Positions 1-11,473 of a DNA stretch of 64,000 nt are shown here, piece after piece (the stretch's first letter is position 1; the number at the start of each line of letters is the position of its first letter). Both the position numbers and the translations under genes were made by a program. The notes under the pieces are model-generated. The model did not search any database. It was not told where the DNA came from and was given only the letters and a program-made list of their open reading frames with translations. Source of the DNA: Nymphaea colorata. Lineage: Eukaryota; Streptophyta; Magnoliopsida; Nymphaeales; Nymphaeaceae. Location of the stretch: NCBI RefSeq assembly GCF_008831285.2, contig NC_045148.1:5769001-5833000 (forward strand), read 5' to 3'.

Positions 1-594
1 ATGCATTCAAAAGCCATATCAGAGTGTTAGCCTCCACAAACTTGGGAACCCTTACAAGGCAACCCCAATCAGAGACTCACACACTAAGCCTAAATCTCAG
101 ATTAGGTTTCTCCCTCACAGAGGGCCACACACTGAAAAACCTATTGTAAAACCCACTCAGATCCTTCAATCCTTATTTATAAGCCTGCTGGATCAGTTCC
201 ATTGGGGATCTGATCCAATCCCATACCCATGCCTAACAGGGAGTTTCATGCAGATAAAAAATAGTTAAGTTTAATTTGATTCAGGATTTAGTGGATTAAA
301 CTATGAGGAGATTTGCAGGAGTAGTTATTGCATAGTTTACTTATACACCAAGCTGTTTTTCTACATAAACAGTTGATTGCAAGTTTTCCTTTTTGTTTGA
401 AGGATAAACTCGAATAAATTGCCCTAATGTAAGTTAACTATTTTTGCATCTATAAGCATCACAAGATAAGCAAGTGAAAACCCTTAAATTTCTGTAAGCC
501 ATCTTCATAACACAAGCTGCTTCACGAGGCCTTGATGAACAAAAAGCTGCTCATGCAAATAGACTCCAAGTCAGCCAGAAGCCAAATACAAAGA
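1..594. other. Downstream flank or intron of the PB1/RAF-like gene
   Basis: No exon with kinase motifs is recognisable here on either strand. On the minus strand it follows the PB1 gene, so it is either a long intron before the kinase exons or the 3' untranslated and flanking region of a kinase-less gene. The stretch from about 1 to 250 has a base composition and phrase structure reminiscent of a transposable-element terminus, but no terminal repeat could be defined. Confidence 0.35.
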
Positions 595-717
595 TCAGAG
601 AAGGCGTAAATTAAGTGAAAGTGGAACCCATCTCGCCTGCAACTCGTGTATGCCAAGCTCCTCTAGAGAAAGGTCAATTCTAAGCTCACCATCATTCTCC
701 TTTTCTGCTTCACCATC
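595..717 (-). CDS. Candidate second exon of the PB1/RAF-like gene
   Basis: On the minus strand the large exon ends at 808 with a GT donor. A pyrimidine-rich tract with an AG acceptor at 719-718 lies about 90 bases further on. Reading continues in phase (phase 0) from 717 as Asp-Gly-Glu-Ala-Glu-Lys and so on for 40 codons to a TGA at 597-595. Two models fit. Either this is the terminal exon, giving a kinase-less protein of about 1175 residues, or a strong internal donor (GATG followed by GTGAGC at 690/689) ends a 28-base mini-exon that splices to kinase exons beyond position 1. The translated piece does not resemble the start of a RAF-like kinase domain. Confidence 0.4.
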   Translation of the reverse strand, partial: DGEAEKENDGELRIDLSLEELGIHELQARWVPLSLNLRLL

Positions 718-807
718 CTGAAACCAAAGAAAGACTTGATGAATCTACTAGAGTAAAGAGTAAAAGTATCTGCCAGAGGACTAAAATTATGATACTAAAT
801 GAAGTAC

Positions 808-3800
808 CTTCGGTTCAAGACCAGATGGTGCCTCACCACCAGCAATGTAGGAACAGTGAGCAGCATCTTCAGCACTTGCGCATTTAGTATCCATATCCAC
901 CACATCTGTAATGACATTTGGAGAAGGATGGACCCCCATGAACAAAGTGGAGGCCTCATTTCCAATAGCAGCAGGTGAATCTTCAGGGATTGTCTTATCA
1001 TGGCCTTGGATATGGAGGTGCAATGGCATGCCATCAGCCTGAAATGGCATACAATTGCAAGTCCTGGTTTCAATTTCACAACCCCTCACAGAATCAGAAG
1101 AAATCACAGTATCCTGGTCAAAAAGTGGTATATCTTTCCAGTTGAACTCCTCTTGTGCCAGTCTCCAGAAAGACCAGTTCTCTGATTCTTGGTTATTCAC
1201 TGCCAAGCTTACACCAACCTCACTGTTATGCATCATACCAGTTCCTGACAGTTCTTCCTTAGAATCTTTGAAGAATAGAGGAGAAATGCCTGGAGAAAGT
1301 GCGGCTTTAACATTTACGATGTCGTCTTCAGCAGATCCCACTCCCCATGGCTGATGCATCTGAGAACTAAATTCAGCATATTCCTCTTCCATTACTAATG
1401 CATGGAAATGTCTATTTACTGTTTCTTTTTCCCTTTTCAGGCCAGACAGCATCTTACACAAGCTGGAAGTAAATTCTAATTGGGATGCATTGTCACTTCC
1501 AGATTTGGTTTCTATAAGATGAGATGTCTGAGCCTTTTGATTGATAAATGGTTGCTCTTTAAGCTGAAGAGAGTCTGATGTTTCTGGTCTATATGGAGGG
1601 GGAAGTAGACCTTTTTTCTCTTTTACATGTGGAGGCCCGTTCTTTGTCACATGCCGTCGAGCTTTGCCTTCCTTGGAACTATTACCCTCAAGCCTTCCTT
1701 CTTTAGCTTCATTGGAGATCTTATGATCGAGTTTCTCAGTGTTGTGTTCCTTAGAAACATTATAGGCATTGTTGGGCACCGTTTCTGATAAATGTGCAGC
1801 AGCATTTTGGTGAACTTGCTCCTTTTTCACAAAATGATGTTCGCTGCTCACTGTAGTTACCAGGTGTTCTAGTGAGGATTTCTCAACATAGAACGCTACT
1901 TCATTTTTTGCATCTCCTCCCTCCTTAGTGTGCTCATGTGCTGCTTCAGCAAAGGATTTTTCAGACTCCACACTAGATTCTCCAAGGTCATATAAGTGGT
2001 TACCAACCATGGGTTCCTTCCAAACTGGGACCTCAGGAAATTGAGACAAACTGGGAGCCTCCAACATCTCATGCTTTGCCTTTTGGGTGAGTGACCCAGG
2101 AAAAGTTTTAAGTTGTTGAGAGTGCATCATTATGCCCTCAAGTACAAGGTCCATTCCTGAAGAAGGCCGCAATGCACCAAAAATTTCTCTATGCACCGTA
2201 CCAGTTGTGGGTTCCATAATAGGCTCCCACTGCTGCACATGCATCAAGTTAGAAGAACAAGCAGAATCCTCAAATTTTGAAAATCTGGCCAGTGAATCCA
2301 TGTGTGCTTGCATAATCCTCCCAGACTGAAAGATGTGCGTCGGGAGCATCGTCGGTTCAAAATAGCTATACCTTGTCTCAATTTTTTCTTGTTGAGTAAT
2401 AACCCTTCCATATGAATCACCATAATCATCATCAAGGTGATTACCCTCAGCTTCATGGGCTTGACCGGCATAGACAGAATGAGGTGGTCGAGGATCAGGC
2501 CTATAGGCCTTTGGGTGTTCTGAGGATAAGGACTTGGTGCCTCCATTCAGAGTAGAAGCAACTGTGACTTCATCAGCTTTGTGATAAATTGAAAGTGGAA
2601 ATCCTCCCAAGTGCTTAGTTAAGTGAAGATCATTGTTCCCAGTGTTATGGCCTGTGAGTGCCACACCATCATGTTGTTGATTCATATGATGAACCCTGTT
2701 TTCTGAGTCCCAACCACTAGTATTATAATCTCCCTGAGCTGCAACTGGTCTACCATCAAGTTTGATATCTTCCTCTCCAAAGTGTGCTTCCTTAAATTGA
2801 CAGGATGGGGCAGGAAAATCAGAAACATGAGGAGAGAGTAGCATCTGAGATGGACCAACTTGTAGGGGTTCTTTTAAATGTGGACAGTAAGAACGTTGAC
2901 TTAGCTTGTTCACTTGTTCAGCTGGTGTTACCTTTCTACTGTCCATATGGTGGCCGGTCACAAGAGGATCCATAAATGAGAGTAAATGAGGCTCGTGAAA
3001 TACAAAATGAGGTGCATTTTCAAAATAAAATTGTCTATTTGAATCCTGTCGATTCAATATACCATACTGAATCCCTTTGGAAGAAATTGCAGCATCTGCA
3101 GCAGTATTTGGTGGTGCAGTATGAAAGAGTTCGTTTGATGCAGGCAGAAGCATGTCAGATGCTGAAGTAGAAGAAACAATATGTGATTCAACTCTCTCAC
3201 CTGCACTATTGACAGTGACTGTGTCATTCAAATAAGTTCTTGTTGTGGAAGCTAAACCTTGTGTGCCATACCCAGGTTCAGCTAAACCGTTAATAGCTGC
3301 AACATAATGGTTACAGTGACTACTATAATACCTGGGGTGACCGTTGATGAGACTAACATACTCTAGGTCACTCAGGGAAAAGAGAAAAACCCTTGGCATG
3401 TGAGAGCTTTCAACCTCTCCTGCACTACTACTCCATTCCTCCATCATGTTCTGAAGATCGTCGTCAGAACTGACAGAAATGAGTTCATCGAAATCCCCTT
3501 CAGGCAACAGATACTTGATCAGACAGACTTGATTATAAACTGCCAACATTTCCTTCATGAATTCCTGAAAGGAAATATTTCTTTTAATCCTTACAATTCG
3601 AGTATCACCTCCAGCATATCTAAGTTTTCCATCACAAGGCCTTGGCAACATTTTACCACCATAGCTGCACCTAAGCTTGATCTTCCCCGACAATGAATTC
3701 TCGGAAGCAGAATCAGAAGCACTGGCATCAGAACCATATTCAGCAAGAACAGAATAACCATCTGTAAGAGGAAAGCGATGAACCTGACCTCTACTGCTGC

Positions 3801-4212
3801 CTTCACCGGACAAATTTCTCAATGCATTTTCTGCTGACTCTTTGTTCACTTTGTTTGCAAATCTAGGATATCCCTGATTCCCTGATACTCTAGAATGCAG
3901 CATAGTTTCTCCTGCAACTGTCAAAGGCTCGGATGCACCTTTGAATCCCATGAAGGGAACACCAAGCACAGCCTTGTCAACCAAATCAGAAGACAGATTG
4001 CTGCTACCAATTGCATCGGCTATAATATGGCAGCTTGATGCAGATGGTTCATAGGATCTTGGAAATGCTCCGCGCTCTTGTAGGAACCCCAAAACAAATT
4101 CTTCTCCCGTCTGAATGGAGACATTTGCTGGCCTTTCTGTGCCCGTAAAAGTGCGATCAAGCTGTCTCAGGTTTGAGCTGACAGAGAGAGGAGGCACCAT
4201 TTTCCAATCCAT
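808..4212 (-). CDS. PB1-domain RAF-like MAP3K, large 5' coding exon (partial gene)
   Basis: The exon encodes 1135 residues from ATG at 4212 (Met-Asp-Trp-Lys-Met) to a GT splice donor after Glu-Pro-Lys at 808. The open frame extends a little further upstream, but without an ATG. Near the N-terminus (about residues 32-47) is the motif SIQTGEEFVLGFLQER, typical of plant group-B RAF-like kinases. A PB1 domain spans about residues 176-282: a basic lysine/arginine-rich N-terminal half (Lys-Ile-Lys-Leu-Arg-Cys) and an acidic segment with Ser-Asp-Asp-Asp-Leu. The remaining 850 residues are low-complexity and polar, as usual between PB1 and kinase in this family. Known relatives are cytoplasmic Ser/Thr kinases, several of which activate SnRK2 kinases under osmotic stress. 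The C-terminal kinase domain is not present on this exon and was not found in the window. Family assignment is firm; catalytic function is unproven here. Confidence 0.85.
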
Positions 4213-5110
4213 GCTTCGGTACCAGAGTTGTGCGGAGGTATTCAACTACTTTTTCACATCATGAAAACTTCTTCATTTACATACCCATGAAAGGAATTAG
4301 CTCCAAAAATCAACCTTATCATATCCCTCATGGGCAGCATCCCAGTTACCAAGCAACCAAATCCCCAGTTCTCCAATTGCTACGGGAGGACAATATGATT
4401 ACGTATTGAATTATCGATTTATGGAAGCTTCCCTAACCAAAACCACCATTAAACAAACGAAGTAGGAAAAGCAAGGGAAAAGGAAAACAAATTCAGAGAT
4501 TCAAAGTCATGAAAATAGTAATGCTGAGTGGATTTGCAACAAGTAGGTGCCACTTCCACCTAAATAATAATTTCTTGGGATATCTAGAATATATGAGAGC
4601 ACCATTCAGGAAAGAAAAAGGAGAATAAATTAGAAAAGATTCATGGTGGTGAAACGATAGCAACAATAGACAGCCAGAGATGCTAAAAAACAAGAGACAA
4701 GAATAGAAATACCAACAACGGGAAACTCAAAGAACTGACAAAAAAGCAGAAAAGGAGTGTGAAATCTATTGAAAAATATTAACAACAAGGATTTCTCTAT
4801 CCGATGGAATGCCGGAAGCTCACCACAGCGCCAGCGAGAACTCTGCTTATGAATAGTGACTTGGAGGTGCAGTTGGAGTTGAAGAAAGAAGAAATTCAGA
4901 AACTACCGACTGAAAGGAGCTGGAATCAGTTGATTACGTGTGCCCAGTGTGGAAGCCGAACCCAACTAAAATCTGCCGATTTTAAATCAAAACAAATGAG
5001 AAACCAAGCACAGTACACTGATATTTCGTCGGCATTTCTCCCCTTCGTGTTTGAATTCCTCGCCGGCTTAAAACATGGATCATTAACATATAGGCTCCAA
5101 AAGAGATAAG
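4213..5110 (-). promoter_or_regulatory. 5' leader and probable promoter side of the PB1/RAF-like gene
   Basis: This is the sequence upstream of the ATG at 4212, read on the minus strand. Between about 4750 and 4300 it is T-rich on the minus strand, as plant 5'-UTR introns often are, and a donor-like GTGAGC occurs on that strand near 4820. A 5'-UTR intron is therefore plausible but not demonstrated. The 101-codon plus-strand open frame at 4804-5109 matches nothing I know and is treated as chance. Confidence 0.35.
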
Positions 5111-7350
5111 AAATCTAAATGGCGGCTAAACTTTTCATGTTTCATCCGGATGGTTAACTTTTTTAAGGAAATGTCAAGACTACTGTTTTCAGTAATTCGG
5201 TATTTATCTGTTTTTGCGGCTAGGCCAAAACTGACCTAAGAGCAAGTTATCCTAAAGTTAATTCGAATCCGTCACTCCTACCGGCCAGAATCGACACAAA
5301 AAAAAAAAGATACTAGTTGCCTCAATTCAGGTACCATAATTTAGTTTCTTCTAAATATTTGACATTTGTTAATGGTTTAATATCATACACATATACATAT
5401 ATTTGGGGCAGTGTTAAAAATTTTTCATTAGCAAAACCAAACTATAGCTTAAAATCTTTGACAGGGATCAAAATATGATTTCTATACAGCTTAAATATAT
5501 ATTTTTTAAAAATTGACATGTAGATCTAATTATATGTATGAAGTATATATAGGATCTCCAGAAGTACGTTCATATTTTGCGTACGTATTTTCCAGTTTTA
5601 TTTTACATTGTCAAACTGCTTTTCTTAAATTCATGACAGCAGCTCAATCTTTTTGTTATTTACAGCTAGTAATTTCTCGGATTATTCGCGTCCCTTTTTT
5701 GGTTTGAAAATTTTTCTGAGGATTCCTTGAAATTTTAATCGATTAGTTTCTTTGGTATGTAGATCAGAACCTACCTCTTTATACCTCTTCACTTTTTTAC
5801 TGACTAGGATGTGGGCAGTATCTTATGAAAATGGTTTTAGATGGTTCTTCTTTGGAGCTTATAATTTATAAGGGTATCTTTCTTACCCGTGTCTCCTTGG
5901 GAAGTGCCAAAGGGAGAGACTGATTCCATGAAACCGGAGTTTCTAGATGCAAATCTTGGAAAAGAAAAATAAAGAAGATTGCTATAGCTATAATTTCCAA
6001 AGCAAGTGGGCACTATGAAACTCAGCCCTAGTTAATAATTTGAGGCCTATTTGTAAGACATACTTCCAGACGGTCATAGTCCAGGTCATTGATTGCCATC
6101 TCCTAACAACTTTCAAACTTTTTGCCACCCTCTTTTTTTTTTTTTTTTTTTTTCACATACAATTATATATTGAATGGTAGTCACTAGCATGAATCATTCA
6201 TTAGGATCATTGATCCGTTGAGAAAAAAAAGAGAAAATGATGATGTGTATTTTCACAATCTAGTATTAGTTTATTTTTTCTCGTTTTTTCTTTAAACCAT
6301 CTTTCAGATGGATCAAATGAGTCTCAGTCACCATTCTCTCTCTCACTGTATATATATTGAATTATTGAATGGTAACTCTAGCTTTTTAAAGTCAACTAGC
6401 CATCTAATTAGGGCCATCTATCTAGTATAGATATTTACGAGAAAAATAATGAGAAAAAAAGATGGACATTTTCATAATCTAATATTACTTTACATTTTTT
6501 TTCTTGTTTTTCTCTCCACCATCCATCTTTTACATGAACAACCCTAGTTTTATATATATATATATCACGTGCACTTGTGGGAAATCCAAAACTGATAAAA
6601 AAAATGGGGTGGGGCGCAATGATGTTCTTGACCATCTTGAATAAGTGGTAAGTCAATGATAGAGATGCCAATGAATGGACGCTACTGAAAAATCTAGACA
6701 GGCGCTGATTAGCTTTGTTTGGAAAAGGAGGTTAAATTTGATGATTTGATCAAGCGGCTTGTGTTTCTGAATTTGATGATTCCGATTTGGTACCATACAC
6801 GGTATTTTTTTTTTCCCTTTATTTTGTTTGAAGACAATTCCCTTGTTTTTGCTTTACATCCATAAACTTAGATCCTATATATATATATACTGGCCACACC
6901 AACTGCCGGATGAGTTTTTTTTTTTTTTTTTACATTTTGCGATTCTAACAACGATTGTAAATGCAGCATTTTACAATGGCACTTCATTGGCCATGGTTTT
7001 TAGCTGTGAAATACATCATTTACGATAATTTTAAATGTAAAAACCCATCCGGCACTGGACGTTGGGCAGCTAATTTCAATAAACGTCTTTTGTCATACAC
7101 AACACAACCAGCTGAATATTTTGCTCAGCTGGTTTGTGCCGTGCCTCCCCCATCATCGCCGGTGGGCTTCTGCCGGTCTCTCCTCACCGGCAGATGGTCT
7201 GCTAGTGAGGAGAGGCTGCTAGTGAGGAGAGGCCAACAGCAGCCCACTCTCAATGATGGGAAGGCGACGGCTTCCCCCACATTCAGTTGTTAAGCATTAA
7301 GCGCCTTTCTTTTTCGAGTGCACAGCCCAAACCAGCCGAGTGTTTTGCTT

Positions 7351-7351
7351 T

Positions 7352-7395
<44 letters not shown>
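7351..7395. repeat. Compound (TC)n(AT)n microsatellite
   Basis: A run of alternating T and C passes directly into alternating A and T. Confidence 0.95.
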
Positions 7396-7400
<5 letters not shown>

Positions 7401-8006
7401 TATCCAAGCAAGTGGAAGTAACTTTAGGAAGACGAATGGATTATCCCATTGGTTAAAATTAATTAGCATACGTCCTGAGAAGCCAAGTTGCAGTTGATGG
7501 TGGTGAGAAGTTGGTAGTGTGTCACATTTCCACGCAGGAAGCAACAGTAAGTAGCTGCATACTCCAAATTGTTCAGCTATTTGTCAAAATCATTCATCAA
7601 CACGCTAAAACTTAAACTAATTAAGAAGCTACAAGGAATGGAAGGAGCCAACTCCGATGCCTTTTATGACGCAGCAGTTGGAAAAAGTTACTGTCCTTCT
7701 CCCTATGATGGTCAGGCTTTTCCACCCACGGGACTTTCATGTGAGGAAGAAATGCATGCCGCGTGGGCTTCTCAGGCCTTTGCTTTTTATTTTCTATTGT
7801 TCCATCTATTTCTTCGTGAACGAGAGGGTCTCATTCTTTTATTGCTCTCTACCAAAAAAAAAAAAAAATCGTCGAAAGGAAAATGTGGCAGAACGGTGGT
7901 TGTTCTCTCTCCCTCTCTCTGTGTGTGTGTCTGTCTGAAAATGTTTTTAAAAAATGATGTTTTGTGATCGGCAAGCTTGAGCAGATTATACCAAGAAAGG
8001 TGGATC

Positions 8007-8008
<2 letters not shown>

Positions 8009-8069
<61 letters not shown>
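8009..8069. repeat. (CT)n microsatellite
   Basis: About 30 uninterrupted CT units; the predicted Ser-Leu repeat peptide over it is an artefact. Confidence 0.97.
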
Positions 8070-8071
<2 letters not shown>

Positions 8072-8200
8072 GTATATATAATATATGGTGTAGGAAAATT
8101 TTGTCTTGCCATGTGCATGATGACTAAAAGTTTCATAGCTGAAAGCACTAAGAATTGTTGTTAAGACTATTTTTAATCATATAGAAACACATGACAACCA

Positions 8201-8221
8201 ATATATATATATATATATATA
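8201..8221. repeat. (AT)n microsatellite
   Basis: About ten uninterrupted AT units. Confidence 0.95.
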
Positions 8222-8800
8222 AGGAAAATGAAATAATTTCAGTGGAAGCGGTATAAATATCTAACAGATGAAGAGGGGCACTACTTTGTAAATATGCATA
8301 GAAGTTAAGGGTGGCATATGCTGGCTCTGTTTCTCGTTCTTAGGCACCTCTTTCTGCTACATTCATGTATGACTGTATGTATCTAAAATGCAGAATTCAG
8401 CGTAGGTAAGCCCAAAATTGGTTCTTTTTAATGGACGCATTCCAGGTTCATATGTTTCTTTGTTCCTGAAAGCGACATTCAAACCAAGATGAGTTATTTA
8501 GCTACATATGTTTTTTTGACTGAAGGCTTGGAATGACGTATTTTGGGTCCATGCCCTCCATATATTTTAAAGGTTTATACATTTTTCGCAATTTTTAAAT
8601 TGCCCACTTGGATTTGAGAATCATATACCTTAAGACTTTATAAGTCAAGTCTAGGTCAACAGAAAAAAAAAAAACAGTTAAAACTCTTTTAATTCCTTTA
8701 GCTCTCATCCCACATAGCATGAAGACAAAGAGTCACTCCCATAAGTTTGAACCCAATACTGTGAGTTTATATGTATGGCAGCTCGAGTTCTCATCAGATT

Positions 8801-9773
8801 CATTAAAAAAAAAAAACTACTTATTACTGACAGTAGAAAAACAAACCGTCAATAATGGTTGGATTCCTTATGGACTTTATTAGTAAATCAAAGTTTTTAT
8901 CAACAGAGAAGGTCGTCCTCAAAAATGTTTAATTTTAACTAATGGTGTTGGACAATCCATCGGACAGAAGATATATATTACTGAGGGGCTTGGTACATCG
9001 TTAGTATTGATTCAGAATCACAGATGTTTTACTTGTCCGTCAATAATTCTCTCTCACAATAGTGACGGTAAGAGATTGCCCTCTGTTCTGACATTAACAA
9101 TGGCGGATTTCTCTTGACCAATAGTGACGACTAGAAATTGCCATCAGTGTTCCCTCATGATACATCGACGCGGTTGTTTACCTTCAGTATTTCGCGACCC
9201 TTCGTTCACCGTCAATAAATCTCAAGCCTTATTTCCCCGGCCAATCCCCCTTTCCCCCTTTCTGCGTGTTCTTTGACACCTTTCCCCTTTCTCGTTCAGC
9301 CGCTTCTCCTCCCGTTGCCATAGACCCAGACTGCACCGTGGCCATGAACGTCTTTGTCGCCTTCACACTCACAGGTATGGTTTCCCCACCTTTTTTCTGC
9401 CGGAGCAGTCTCTTGGTGAACATGAACATCAACTTTGCATATGGTGAATTCTTAGATCTTATTTAGTCGATTTGGTTGTAAAATTGATTCGGTTCTCTGA
9501 CCATTGCAGAGCAGAGCCATCCCAACGTATGAAAGCAAACAAGTTCAGCACTAAATGAGAATTATGCCAAGATAAACTTTAAATACAACACCAGCTACTA
9601 ATTTAAAGCAACTTTTGTATGATTAGCTAGAGCAATATGCCATGAAAAAGAAGGGTCTTGTTACTGCTCAAACTCATTAGAGCACTCAATATTAGAAGCT
9701 AAATTTTAAGTACAAACTCATTACTTTTAGCGATGTTTTCTTACCATCAGTAAACGTGAGGTTTTTTCTAGTG
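8801..9773. mobile_element. Non-autonomous CACTA-type DNA transposon (973 bp)
   Basis: The right end reads, on the minus strand, CACTAGAAAAAACCTCACG and continues to TTTACTGATGGT. The left end reads CATTA, an A-run, then CTACTTATTACTGACAGT, so the two ends are degenerate inverted repeats of each other. Both are flanked by the 3-bp direct repeat ATT (8798-8800 and 9774-9776), the target-site length used by CACTA elements. The interior carries many copies of GACGGT / ACCGTC-like motifs in both orientations, as subterminal repeats do. No transposase frame is present. The short frames over 9229-9466 on both strands lie in the interior and are not genes. Confidence 0.7.
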
Positions 9774-10072
9774 ATTGAAAGGAAAGCAGACAGACTACCG
9801 GAGCTGGATTTTTATACCCTTGTTCAATGGCAGTGATACATATAATCCACTTGGAAGTATTTCACTTTCAACAACAATGCAGTAACATGCTAGCTGATGG
9901 TGACTCGCTAAAGGCAAAACCACTCTCTTTCCAATGTCCCGAGGGCCCAAGGCTGATTTGGGCTTTGGTGGTCATATAGTACACCCTTTAGCTCGAGTCT
10001 TGTACAAGCCATTGTCGGCAATTTAGAGGAGTAGTACTCATAGGAATCGAATAGAAGATTCATCGTTGTTTG
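9774..10072. other. Short intergenic gap, nothing recognised
   Basis: No open frame or repeat of note between the CACTA-type element and the following repeat. Confidence 0.5.
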
Positions 10073-10770
10073 CATCTTAAAATTTATTTTGGTTTTTTTT
10101 GAAGTGCTTTAGAAAATAATATTTTGTTTTAAAAAGGAAGAGAAAAAGACTCACCCATCAATACAAAGACTGACCATTTCTGGTGCCTTTATCGGAGGTA
10201 ACTAATCTAAGGGCTATGCTTATTCTTGATGCATTTCATTTTTACTTAAACATCTTCTTCACCGTAAATATGGTATAGTGCTTAGAAATAAAGATGAAGA
10301 TTGATATTTCAAAGACTTTTGGATGCGAAAATTTTGAAGCATTATTGGAGCTGAATCAAAAAATCTTTGCAAATATCATTTGGAAATCTTTGAAAACTAA
10401 TGTGAGTATTTTGAAGATTTCTTTTAGAATCAATTTGGTGTTCTCTTATGACCTTAAGTATTTTTAAGATTTTTCTCTAATTTGGATACTACATAGCTAA
10501 CGCTTCACCTCATCTTACTTAAGTTCTTTTAGAGAAGTGTGTGATCATTCATGAATGATACAAGTGAATGTGAATGCATGAACACATTGATTCTATATGT
10601 TTGAAAAATAAATTATTCATTCCTATCATATCATTTATCTAAAATCATTCATACCATCACATACATTAAAATTTCTTACATTGCTTACATATTTTGTCGT
10701 AAATTTTTTTGTAAAGAAAGAAAATTTTTTGAAAGTAGAATGAAGTTGTAGACCATCAAACATGCTTGAA

Positions 10771-10794
10771 TATATATATATATATATATATATA

Positions 10795-10838
<44 letters not shown>
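10771..10838. repeat. (AT)n microsatellite inside repeat copy A
   Basis: About 34 AT units with one CT interruption. Confidence 0.97.
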
Positions 10839-10839
<1 letters not shown>

Positions 10840-10980
10840 CAAGAATATCTTAAATCAAAGGGAGAGAGATAATAAGTATACATATATTCTTATATAAATA
10901 CGTATAAGAAAGTTTATAAAAAAAGATTTTAAGAGAAAGAGAAAGAGAAATAGAGAAGAAGATTCTAGAGAAAGAGAAAA

Positions 10981-10981
<1 letters not shown>

Positions 10982-11042
<61 letters not shown>
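10982..11042. repeat. (AT)n microsatellite inside repeat copy A
   Basis: About 30 uninterrupted AT units. Confidence 0.97.
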
Positions 11043-11045
<3 letters not shown>

Positions 11046-11098
11046 TATATAAGCATATAAAAATCTATAAAAGAACATGTTAACTCAAAGAAAGAAAG

Positions 11099-11124
<26 letters not shown>
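11099..11124. repeat. (AT)n microsatellite inside repeat copy A
   Basis: About 13 uninterrupted AT units. Confidence 0.95.
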
Positions 11125-11129
<5 letters not shown>

Positions 11130-11473
11130 TCAAGAGATGACTTGAAGCATTTTCAACTTCGATTTTTTTTCTCACGGGCCGGAAAGAAACTTGAATTCAT
11201 GCTAAGTCTTTAAGACCTCATTGAAGAGAGTTCTTATTTTTGAAATTATTTTGAAAATAAGTTTCAAAATATTTTTATATGAGCACGCAAAAAAAATAAT
11301 TATATTTCGTTTTTTATAATAAAATTTATTCTTCACACTATTGGGTATGAAAAAAAATCAAAATGAAAGAAATAAAAAGTTAATAATGTGAGAAAGCTCT
11401 CAGTGGGATCCCTAATCAGGTGATTAAAAGAAATGCTAAATATAAAAATATCATGAAAATGTATTTTGACATG

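Larger units (their letters stand above)
5111..8800. other. AT-rich intergenic region without a recognised gene
   Basis: About 3.7 kb with homopolymer and dinucleotide tracts (poly-T near 6131-6152, mixed CT/AT at 7351-7395, CT at 8009-8069, AT at 8201-8221). Open frames here are short and contain microsatellite translations. A GC-richer patch at 7140-7290 has a duplicated 17-base unit (CTGCTAGTGAGGAGAGG) at about 7198-7232. Nothing coding could be supported. Confidence 0.5.
10073..11473. mobile_element. Dispersed repeat, copy A, left part
   Basis: This part aligns by eye over its whole length with about 27121-28620 (copy B). Shared phrases include GGCTATGCTTATTCTTGATG-like and ATTGATTCTATATG-like stretches, in the same order and orientation. 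It contains three (AT)n arrays separated by purine-rich AGAGAAAGAG spacers. There is no coding capacity. The family is probably LTR-derived, because its right part (15741-16400) shows an LTR-like promoter region on the minus strand. Confidence 0.65.

Noticed and set aside
4804-5109. 101-codon plus-strand open frame
   Set aside because: No recognisable domain; it lies antisense to the presumed 5' end of the PB1/RAF-like gene.
10635-11056. Tyr-Ile repeat proteins on the minus strand
   Set aside because: Translations of (AT)n microsatellites.
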